Shown: positions 1-4,910 of the stretch, piece by piece
How positions within the stretch are numbered: position 1 is the first letter of the stretch
Layout of the letters: every line of letters starts with the position of its first letter
NCBI GenBank assembly: GCA_017998495.1
Contig: JAGOCY010000141.1
Span: 1-5,241, forward strand
Direction of reading: 5' to 3'
From: Corallincola sp.
Lineage (GTDB): Bacteria > Pseudomonadota > Gammaproteobacteria > Enterobacterales > Neiellaceae
Length of the DNA stretch: 5,241 bases
Made by a program: the position numbers and the translations under genes
Notes under the pieces: model-generated
Told to the model about the DNA's origin: nothing
What the model saw: only the letters and a program-made list of their open reading frames with translations
The model's database searches: none

Positions 1-158
1 CTTGTGGGCATCGGTCAGCATGGAACTACCAGGCAGGCAAAGGGGGGCAATTATAGCGGAGTGAGGCCCAGAGCTCAGGCATGATGACCGTTGCCGCTAT
101 CAGCCTCAGCCAATGCATAGCTTTAAAGTGCGAGTGCTGAACTTGGAGAGGGGAAGCG
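1..158. other. Probable chromosomal flank beyond the attachment site
   Basis: This stretch lies downstream of the tRNA 3' end, so if the tRNA half marks the junction it should be host DNA. No convincing gene is visible. On the minus strand an ATG at 21-19 opens a frame (MLTDAHK) that leaves the window after seven codons; it lacks a clear ribosome binding site, so it is only a possible gene start. An inverted repeat ATAGCGG (53-59) / CCGCTAT (94-100) is present and overlaps the candidate promoter. Host origin is inferred from the junction geometry. Confidence 0.45.
50..78 (-). promoter_or_regulatory. Candidate promoter facing left
   Basis: The minus strand reads TATAAT at 55-50, a perfect -10 box. 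A weak -35 (CTGAGC, 78-73) lies 17 bases upstream, and a GC-rich stretch follows (TTGCCCCCC). Such GC-rich discriminators are known from stringently controlled stable-RNA and translation-related promoters. It would drive transcription away from the mobile element into the flank, possibly toward the frame opening at position 21. The -35 matches consensus at only three positions, so the call rests mainly on the -10. Confidence 0.4.
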
Positions 159-203
159 TGGTGGACGGTATTGGACTCGAACCAACGACCCCTGCCGTGT
201 GAA
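159..203 (-). tRNA. 3' half of a tRNA, best read as tRNA-Val(CAC); attachment-site remnant
   Basis: Read on the minus strand this segment ends in an encoded CCA (161-159) and discriminator A (162). The 3' acceptor strand ACCGTCC (169-163) comes before them. The T arm is GTTGG / loop TTCGAGT / CCAAT (186-170), with one G-T pair. The variable loop is GGGTC (191-187), the 3' anticodon strand is GGCAG (196-192), and the anticodon loop is TTCACAC (203-197), giving anticodon CAC (valine). The expected 5' anticodon strand CTGCC is replaced by GTGCT, and no D arm or 5' acceptor GGACGGT lies upstream. The molecule is therefore half a tRNA and cannot fold alone. Reading the anticodon as TTC (glutamate) breaks the arm lengths. 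The truncation at the anticodon loop is the classic signature of a tyrosine-recombinase attachment site in a tRNA gene. Confidence 0.75.
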
Positions 204-263
204 AGCACTGATCACCTTTATAACGCAATGATTTAAAAGCTTAAAATTCGGCCTATGGCGCCC

Positions 264-333
264 TGTCACAACATTGTCACACCATTTTGGGGTGATGGAG
301 GCGCAGATGCATCGATCCCAGTCACAACAATTG
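264..333 (+). repeat. Three GTCACA boxes between attachment site and first integrase
   Basis: GTCACAACATTG (265-276) runs into a second TGTCACA copy (275-281), with the two TGTCACA copies exactly 11 bases apart, about one helical turn. A third, longer copy GTCACAACAATTG lies at 321-333. All three point the same way. Their place between the tRNA junction and the integrase start fits arm-type binding sites for the recombinase N-terminal domain or sites for a regulator. A possible -10 (TAAAAT, 242-247) lies just upstream, with only a poor -35. Function is inferred from position and repetition only. Confidence 0.45.
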
Positions 334-385
334 AATCCCGAAACGGCGCTCTTGGGCGCCTGTCAGGTCATGGTGGAGGTGCTCC

Positions 386-1468
386 ATGGCCACCATTCGT
401 AAACGTGGAGACCGCTGGCAAGCGCAGGTGCGCTGCGCCGGGCAGACCGCCAGCCGCACCTTTACCAGCAAAAGCGCAGCGGAGCGTTGGGCCCGTGCTA
501 CCGAGCAGCAGCTGATCGACGGCGAGTATCGCCACCCCAGGCAGCTGTCAGAGCAGCTGATCTCAGATCTGATCCGGCGTTTTATCGACGAAGTAACCCC
601 CTGTCGGGCACCAAGCAGCCGGGCGCCGGAGCGAGCGCGGCTACTGGCATTGGCCAAGCGGCTGGACGGACGTGCGCTATCGAGCCTTGATGCGGTTGGA
701 TGGTTAGCTTTTTTTCGGCAGCGGCTAGAGCAGGATGGCGTCTCGGCAGCCACCGTGGTGAAAGAGTTGCAGCTGATGAGTGATGTCTGGCGCTGTGCTG
801 AAACCCTCTGGCAGCTGCCGATGCCGCCACTGCCCTTTCCGATTGTCCGCGATGCCATGACAAGGCTGAGGCTGCTGGTTGGGGCCGATCGGCGGCGCAC
901 CGGCACTATTGCCGATCACACCCTGCTGCGGGCGCGGCAGCTGGCACCCAAGCGCCGCAGTCTGGCCCTGTATGCGCTTTTATTTGCTGACCAAACGGGG
1001 ATGCGGCGCGGCGAGCTGTGCGCCATGACGGCTAACCGCATTGACTGGGATGCCCGGATCTATCGCCTTTGCCGCGATAAGTCGGACTGGCGGTTGGCGG
1101 ATGGCGACAGCCGCCTGGGCCGCCGCATCCCACTGTCGTTCCGGGCGAGGGCGATCCTGCGGTTGGTGCTCTACCTGCGCAACATCGATCGTCACAGCAA
1201 CATGCCGGTGTGGCCGTGGCGCGACCCGCATTCGCTCACCACGGCGATCCGGCGCTTACGGGGCACGCTACAGGATCCGGATCTGCGCTTGCATGCCGCC
1301 CGCCACGGCTTCTGCTCGCGCGAAGCGGATCGCGGGCGAGATGCGCGGCTCGTGGCGTCGGCCGTTGGTCACAGCGATCCGCGCATCTTGATGCGCTACA
1401 CCCACCCTGACATGGGGCGCTATGCCGATGCCCTGAGTCAGTCAGAGCAGGCGGAGCGACGCCGTTAA
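386..1468 (+). CDS. Tyrosine recombinase / site-specific integrase (first of a tandem pair)
   Basis: The product, 360 residues, should catalyse integration and excision by strand exchange through a 3'-phosphotyrosyl intermediate. Residues 1-48 resemble an arm-binding N-terminal domain (start MATIRKRG, then a WQAQVR strand and AERWAR helix). Residues ~55-150 would be the helical core-binding domain and ~180-345 the catalytic domain. All family residues are visible: Arg207 in TGMRRGEL, Lys232 in RDKSD, His303 and Arg306 in LHAARH, His329 in VGHSD and nucleophile Tyr338 in RYTH. The His-Tyr spacing of nine matches XerD. Length is typical. The ATG at 386 is preceded by GGAGG at 375-379 with a six-base gap. 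The gene lies next to the tRNA half-site, pointing away from it, as usual for an element integrase. It is paralogous to the gene at 1644-2756. Which of the two acts on this tRNA cannot be told from sequence. Confidence 0.93.
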   Translation: MATIRKRGDRWQAQVRCAGQTASRTFTSKSAAERWARATEQQLIDGEYRHPRQLSEQLISDLIRRFIDEVTPCRAPSSRAPERARLLALAKRLDGRALSSLDAVGWLAFFRQRLEQDGVSAATVVKELQLMSDVWRCAETLWQLPMPPLPFPIVRDAMTRLRLLVGADRRRTGTIADHTLLRARQLAPKRRSLALYALLFADQTGMRRGELCAMTANRIDWDARIYRLCRDKSDWRLADGDSRLGRRIPLSFRARAILRLVLYLRNIDRHSNMPVWPWRDPHSLTTAIRRLRGTLQDPDLRLHAARHGFCSREADRGRDARLVASAVGHSDPRILMRYTHPDMGRYADALSQSEQAERRR

Positions 1469-1477
1469 GCGGGCAAA

Positions 1478-1523
1478 ACGGAGGTCGGCCAAGGCGAGAA
1501 CCAGCCTTGAGCCGACCTGCCGT
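1478..1523 (+). terminator. Long imperfect hairpin after the first integrase
   Basis: Ten bases past the stop codon, AGGTCGGC (1482-1489) plus CAAGGC (1490-1495) pairs with GCCTTG (1504-1509) and GCCGACCT (1511-1518). This gives 14 base pairs interrupted only by bulged A1510, around loop GAGAACCA. Four more pairs, ACGG (1478-1481) with CCGT (1520-1523), form past bulged G1519. No T-run follows on the plus strand, so this is not a textbook intrinsic terminator. It may protect or terminate the first integrase mRNA, uncouple the two integrases, or be a recombinase binding site. The structure is seen; the role is inferred. Confidence 0.55.
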
Positions 1524-1554
1524 CCATCAATTCTGTGAATGCAGGATTCGGCTT

Positions 1555-1578
1555 CATAAACTAAAAAAATACTAAATA
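1555..1578 (+). promoter_or_regulatory. AT-rich patch upstream of the second integrase, possible promoter
   Basis: Within a GC-rich surrounding, 1555-1578 is almost wholly A/T and contains TACTAAAT, a loose -10 match. No clear -35 can be assigned. The patch lies downstream of the hairpin at 1478-1523 and about 65 bases before the second integrase start, where an independent promoter would be expected if the hairpin ends the upstream transcript. It is followed by the dyad GGCCA/TGGCC (1579-1583, 1587-1591). Confidence 0.25.
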
Positions 1579-1643
1579 GGCCATGGTGGCCAGTGCGGGT
1601 TAATCCGTTGCGATCAGGTAACCATCACACAGGTCCATCGCAT

Positions 1644-2756
1644 ATGGCTACGATCCGCTGCCGCAACGGCCGCTATCAGGTACAGATCCGCTGCAAAGGC
1701 GCGCCCCGTGGGCTGTCACAGACCTTCTCCTCAAGGCGAGCCGCAGAATGTTGGGCTCGCGATACCGAGTCCGCCATTCGCAACGGCGTTTACCGGCAGC
1801 AGCCCGCCGTTGATGATCTGGCGTTTTCAACCTTGATCGACAGATTCATTGACGACCTGCTGCCGCTCAGGGCTGCGAGCAGCCAACGCTCGGATGCCTG
1901 TCGGCTAAGCGCCATCTCCCGTCGCGTCGGTGATCTGCCGGCCGCCGCACTTGATGTCGATTACTGGACAGCGCTGTTTCGCGGCCGATTGGTGGATGAG
2001 GGGGTTACAGCAGCCACCGCCGTTAAAGAACTACGGCTGCTGGCGGACGTCTGGCATGCTGCGCACCATTTGTGGAAGCACGAGCTGCCGCCATCGCCGT
2101 TTGACGCGGTGAGGCAAAATCTCAAGCTGCTACGCCTGCTGGTCGGCGCAGACCGTCAGCGTACCGCTACCATTAGCCCGGCGGTTGAGGCCAAGGTCCG
2201 CCAGCGGGCGCCAAAGTCTCGCACGCTGGCTCCGTATGCCCTGCTCTTTGCCATCGAGACAGGCATGCGCCGTAGCGAGATCTGCCAGATGCAGGCTTGC
2301 AACATCGACTGGCGCCGCCACCTCTATTTCATCCCCCGGGATAAAAATGATTGGAGGCTGGCGCCGGATGACACTCGGTGCGGCCGACAGGTGCCGCTAT
2401 CGCGCCGGGCGCGGGCCATTCTGCGGCTGATCTGCGCCAAACGTGGGGTCGATCGTCGCAGTGGTGGCCAGATCTGGCCCTGGCGCGATCCGCACTCACT
2501 GTCCACTGCCGTTCGGCGGCTGCGCTCCGTGGTGGATGATCCGCAGCTGAGGCTGCATGCGGCGCGCCATAGCTTTTGTAGCCGGGAGGCTGATGCCGGG
2601 AGCGATCCCCGCCTGGTCGCGGCTGCTACAGGCCACGATGATTTCACGTCACTGGCGCGCTACACGCACCCTGATATGGTCAGCTACGCCGCAGATCTGA
2701 CGGCGCGTACGGCACCCAATCGCAGCATTGCGATTAAAGCCTCAGCGGGTGGTTAG
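1644..2756 (+). CDS. Tyrosine recombinase / site-specific integrase (second of a tandem pair)
   Basis: The product has 370 residues and the same domain order as the first integrase: N-terminal arm-binding region (1-50), helical core-binding region (~58-155) and catalytic domain (~185-348). Catalytic residues are complete: Arg209 in TGMRRSE, Lys234 in RDKND, His305 and Arg308 in LHAARH, His331 in TGHDD, Tyr340 in RYTH. Blocks LRLLVGADR, WPWRDPHSL, FCSREAD and RYTHPDM are shared with the first protein. The N-terminal and core-binding parts are more diverged, so DNA specificity may differ. I chose ATG 1644 because it aligns with the MATIR start of the paralogue. An in-frame GTG at 1593 would add 17 residues. 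The Shine-Dalgarno is weak (AGG 1631-1633, ten-base gap), suggesting lower translation than the first gene. A C-terminal tail of about 20 residues extends past the shared part. Confidence 0.93.
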   Translation: MATIRCRNGRYQVQIRCKGAPRGLSQTFSSRRAAECWARDTESAIRNGVYRQQPAVDDLAFSTLIDRFIDDLLPLRAASSQRSDACRLSAISRRVGDLPAAALDVDYWTALFRGRLVDEGVTAATAVKELRLLADVWHAAHHLWKHELPPSPFDAVRQNLKLLRLLVGADRQRTATISPAVEAKVRQRAPKSRTLAPYALLFAIETGMRRSEICQMQACNIDWRRHLYFIPRDKNDWRLAPDDTRCGRQVPLSRRARAILRLICAKRGVDRRSGGQIWPWRDPHSLSTAVRRLRSVVDDPQLRLHAARHSFCSREADAGSDPRLVAAATGHDDFTSLARYTHPDMVSYAADLTARTAPNRSIAIKASAGG

Positions 2757-2765
2757 CCACCCGCT
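2744..2765. terminator. Hairpin between convergent genes, enclosing the integrase stop codon
   Basis: AGCGGGTGG (2744-2752) and CCACCCGCT (2757-2765) form a perfect nine-pair stem around loop TTAG, whose last three bases are the second integrase's TAG stop. The stem is flanked by direct repeats AAAGCC (2736-2741, 2766-2771). It lies between the convergent ends of the second integrase and the minus-strand gene that stops at 2783. Read on the minus strand it is followed by GAGGCTTTAA, a weak T-run; on the plus strand no T-run follows. A shared terminator is the likeliest role. Confidence 0.6.
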
Positions 2766-2782
2766 AAAGCCACATCAGCTGC

Positions 2783-3070
2783 TCAGCGCCGCCTTGGTTT
2801 GGCGGGGTTGGGACGAATGCCGTGCAGATACAGGGCCATCGCAGATGCCGTTATCACCCATGCCTTGCCCGTTTTCACCATCGGCACCTCACAGCGTTGG
2901 TCACTCAGCTGCTGCAACAATGATTGCCGGCGGATTTTGATCACTGCCGCGACATCGTCGATGCCGAGGGTGGGGCCGTACGTTTCGGTCAGGCTAGCGG
3001 CGGTCAGCAGCGTCGCGGCGCCGAGTTCGCCAGAGCAAAAGGTCAAGATCTGATCATGAGAGAGAGACAT
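2783..3070 (-). CDS. Small helix-turn-helix/winged-helix-like DNA-binding protein (possible excisionase or regulator)
   Basis: The 95-residue product has a helix-turn-helix-like segment at ~35-60 (LGIDDVAAVIKIRRQSLLQQ), then VPMVKTGKAWVITASAMALYL (62-82), which fits a wing plus closing helix, and a basic tail KPRRR. This order resembles AlpA/MerR-type excisionases and PrtN-like phage activators, small proteins that bind element DNA and direct excision or switch on element genes. The family match is by eye and is not secure. The start at 3070 has AGGGG (3082-3078) seven bases upstream. A longer form from ATG 3154 also has a good site (GGAG 3166-3163, eight-base gap) and would give 123 residues; the extra stretch looks less protein-like. 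The gene faces the two integrases, so it is transcribed separately from them, and a regulator or directionality factor for them is a reasonable inference. Confidence 0.7.
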   Translation of the reverse strand: MSLSHDQILTFCSGELGAATLLTAASLTETYGPTLGIDDVAAVIKIRRQSLLQQLSDQRCEVPMVKTGKAWVITASAMALYLHGIRPNPAKPRRR

Positions 3071-3123
3071 CGTCGGGCCCCTGTGCCAGCTGTTGTTATT
3101 CCAACTGACTAACCCGCTTGCCT

Positions 3124-3135
3124 TCTCTTTAGAGA
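3124..3135. repeat. Short dyad upstream of the small DNA-binding protein gene
   Basis: TCTCT (3124-3128) and AGAGA (3131-3135) are perfect inverted arms around TT. The dyad lies about 55 bases upstream of the 3070 start, in the position of an operator or promoter element. If translation begins instead at 3154, the dyad falls inside the coding region. Confidence 0.3.
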
Positions 3136-3168
3136 TCGTCGCAACCCTCGTCATCGTGCTCACTCCGC

Positions 3169-3213
3169 CGTTGCCAGAGCATCACCTTCTCATGAGGGCT
3201 AAAGCTGGCAACG
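3169..3213. repeat. Inverted repeat CGTTGCCAG / CTGGCAACG
   Basis: CGTTGCCAG at 3169-3177 is perfectly matched by CTGGCAACG at 3205-3213, 27 bases apart. Three more pairs are possible past a bulge (CCG/CGG). A CTCATGAG palindrome (3189-3196) sits almost at the centre. It lies upstream of both possible starts of the small DNA-binding protein gene, so it may be an operator for self-regulation or a factor-binding site in the regulatory region. The sequence is clear; the function is not known. Confidence 0.5.
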
Positions 3214-3288
3214 CGGTAGGCAGGGCATCTGCCTGATCTGTAGAACTGACAATGCATTGCTAAAAGGTGACGTTGAGTGCGGTGGTGA

Positions 3289-3329
3289 CCCCCCGCCTTG
3301 ACCCGCTGGGTGGTGGGGGGCCATTTTTT
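3289..3329 (+). terminator. Compound GC-rich hairpin followed by six T's
   Basis: CCCCCCGCC (3289-3297) pairs with GGTGGGGGG (3312-3320), nine pairs with one G-T. Inside, ACCC (3301-3304) pairs with GGGT (3308-3311) around loop GCT, leaving bulge TTG (3298-3300). After CCA, a TTTTTT tract runs 3324-3329. This is a good intrinsic terminator on the plus strand, apart from the three-base gap before the T's. No plus-strand gene ends nearby: the closest upstream, the second integrase, stops over 500 bases earlier. It may therefore end a short leader or untranslated RNA, or act as an attenuator for the gene at 3774. Confidence 0.55.
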
Positions 3330-3478
3330 ACCGGGCCGGCCTCCGGGCAACGTGGGCTGTGTTGCGGACAGACGGTGCGCAGCACTGGTTCATGGCTGCT
3401 CTTGCTCCTTGCTTCTCCCCTTGCCTCTGCAGCTGCCACTTGTCTAACGTGCACCGGCGATCAGGCTGATTTGACGTT

Positions 3479-3501
3479 TTTTTGCCCCAAAAGGGCGAAA
3501 A
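3479..3501. repeat. Hairpin with A/T-rich base
   Basis: TTTTTGCCC (3479-3487) pairs with GGGCGAAAA (3493-3501), nine pairs including one T-G, around loop CAAAA. The T-run lies before the stem on the plus strand, and no T-run follows on either strand except TTCTTTCTG on the plus side. It is therefore a poor terminator and more likely a protein-binding dyad or structured leader element. Confidence 0.4.
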
Positions 3502-3773
3502 TTCTTTCTGTTTAATGGTGGCGAAGGGCCTTCACCTGCCGAAAACGGTTGGTTGTCTGGGCCGGTGTCGCGCTGGGCACCGTGGCAGCAGACCTTTTCG
3601 GCCCCTCGCCAGGCGCCACAGCCTCTCTTACCCCCCTGTTTTGCCCCTCAATACAGCGATTTTTCCTCCTTCCTGACGATTGTCGCCAGCACACCGCAAA
3701 AAACAGTTGCCGGGTTAATCGATTGGATCAGGCGGCGGAGATTGGCTCTGCCGCACTGAGCGGAGCGATTCCC

Positions 3774-4910
3774 ATGGTTAATGACAATGAGGTAGAACAG
3801 AACGAGCCTTGCGGTGAGCCGACGGCTAGCGATGTGTTGGTCGCTGCCGTTGCCGTAGGCCCAGATGACGTGAAAAAGCGGCGCCGCACCAGCAAGTCGC
3901 CGGCCTTGCCCCCGGCAGCGAACTATCCCACGGCGGTACATCGGCCGCTGCTCCCGCTGGATACGCCCCCGGATCTGCGCACACAGGGCGGCAACTCGCC
4001 GCTGATGAGCGCCGCAGTGACGGTGGCAGAGAGTTATCGCATCCCTCTGGCTGAGGCAGTCGTGCTGCTGTGGCACGCCGTGGCGAGTGTGTCAGTCGCG
4101 GTTGTCGTCGTGGGTGATGTGGCTACCCATCCCAAACTGCAGACGGCGATCCGCACTGCGGCTCCTGCCGGGTTTGCCCGAGCCGCGAGCGCGCTCGCCG
4201 CCTTGCTGCCCAAAGGCGGCGAGCCGTTGTTGGTGCTGGGTGGCCAGCACATGCCTGCAAACGCCTCCCGCTATGCGCTTTGGCATGGTGACGATCTGGC
4301 CATGGCGCCGCCAGGTTTTTGCGGCTATTCCCTCGGTCCGGTTTTATGCACCGGCGGCCCGGTGATGTTGCCACCGAAAGTGCGCCAGCTCTTGGCGACG
4401 GTGCCAGTGCGGCAGTCAATGCACTTTGATCGCGCTGACCTGTTGGATGCCGTGGCTACGGCGACGCGCGCCTGTCACGGCAAGGAGCAGGAACTGGTGA
4501 CATTGATGGGCGCCATGATGGCGCTGTCGCCAACGGCCGCTGTACCACCCGGCAGTCTGGACCTTGCCGGGATCGATGCGGCCAGCCGCTTACTCCAGGC
4601 GCTTCATGATGAACGCAGCCATTACGATGACAACGCGCAGTGGCGTCGTGAGCGGCAGGCGGCCATCGCGCTCTGTGAATGGATCGAAACAGTGGCGGTG
4701 CGCGGGGGCAGGGCGGTCGTATGGCCCAGCACCCAAGATATACGCCGGAAAGGGCCCCGCGCCAGCGGTTGCCGACAGATGGGCGTGGGCACCCGCCTGC
4801 TCCAGAAAATGCAGCGTGCTGGCTGGATCGATCTCCTAAACATGGATGGTACGCACAGAGTGGCGGTGAACCCGGATCTGTTCACCGAACTTGAAAAAGG
4901 GACGCTGTGA
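3774..4910 (+). CDS. Conserved-looking protein of unknown function, 378 residues, possible degenerate P-loop protein
   Basis: I do not recognise this protein with confidence. It begins with an acidic, disordered-looking segment (1-33), then a basic patch KKRRRTSKS (34-42) and a Pro-rich linker to ~66. Residues ~78-113 (AVTVAESYRIPLAEAVVLLW onward) are hydrophobic and helical, followed by a HPKLQTAIRTAAPAGFARAA stretch (119-138). That stretch has the layout of the P-loop region of DUF3987-type proteins, but with Gly-Lys-Ser replaced by Ala-Arg-Ala. The C-terminal ~85 residues (QWRRERQAAIALCEWIE to NPDLF) suggest a winged-helix-like domain. No signal peptide is visible. ATG 3774 is chosen for GGAG (3762-3765) eight bases upstream; the frame is open further upstream from GTG 3549, without a ribosome site. 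Its stop overlaps the next start, so the two genes are probably co-translated. A replication, partition or DNA-processing role is possible but unproven. Confidence 0.75.
   Translation: MVNDNEVEQNEPCGEPTASDVLVAAVAVGPDDVKKRRRTSKSPALPPAANYPTAVHRPLLPLDTPPDLRTQGGNSPLMSAAVTVAESYRIPLAEAVVLLWHAVASVSVAVVVVGDVATHPKLQTAIRTAAPAGFARAASALAALLPKGGEPLLVLGGQHMPANASRYALWHGDDLAMAPPGFCGYSLGPVLCTGGPVMLPPKVRQLLATVPVRQSMHFDRADLLDAVATATRACHGKEQELVTLMGAMMALSPTAAVPPGSLDLAGIDAASRLLQALHDERSHYDDNAQWRRERQAAIALCEWIETVAVRGGRAVVWPSTQDIRRKGPRASGCRQMGVGTRLLQKMQRAGWIDLLNMDGTHRVAVNPDLFTELEKGTL

Larger units (their letters stand above)
3071..3773. other. Structured ~700-base non-coding region
   Basis: No frame here has both a credible start site and protein-like content. 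The longest frames are low-complexity translations without ribosome binding sites. The region holds a small dyad TCTCT/AGAGA (3124-3135), an inverted repeat (3169-3213), a strong GC hairpin with T-tract (3289-3329) and an A/T-clamped hairpin (3479-3501). It separates two divergently transcribed genes, so it must contain promoters for both, though no consensus -35/-10 pair is clear. I looked for iterons and found no obvious series. A replication origin, transfer origin or small RNA cannot be excluded. Confidence 0.5.

Noticed and set aside
26..208. Open frame of 60 codons on the minus strand through the tRNA region
   Set aside because: It reads straight through the tRNA half, has no ribosome binding site, and its translation is not protein-like.
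162..210. Reading the tRNA half as tRNA-Glu because the minus strand contains CTTTCAC
   Set aside because: With TTC as anticodon, the 3' stem and variable loop lengths do not fit. With CAC the loop, stem, five-base variable loop and T arm all fit exactly.
322..906. 194-codon minus-strand frame opposite the first integrase
   Set aside because: It is a shadow of a gene whose plus-strand product has all catalytic motifs. The minus-strand product is low complexity.
386..2756. Recombinases-in-trio (RIT) element
   Set aside because: Only two recombinases are present. The next gene is on the opposite strand and is too small to be a third.
3267..3515. 82-codon frame with a stretch GSWLLLLLASPLASAAAT resembling a signal peptide
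   Set aside because: There is no ribosome binding site, its 5' part lies over the strong hairpin at 3289-3329, and the rest is not protein-like.
3482..3676. 64-codon frame with an internal ATG at 3515
   Set aside because: There is no Shine-Dalgarno before the ATG, it is rich in Arg, Pro and His as expected of random GC-rich sequence, and it overlaps the upstream extension of the next frame.
3549..3773. N-terminal extension of the 378-residue protein from GTG 3549
   Set aside because: No ribosome site precedes 3549, and the extra 75 residues lack any recognisable feature, whereas ATG 3774 has GGAG at a proper distance.
3071..3773. CRISPR array or iteron-type origin
   Set aside because: No direct repeats of useful length recur at regular spacing. 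Only separate inverted repeats are present.
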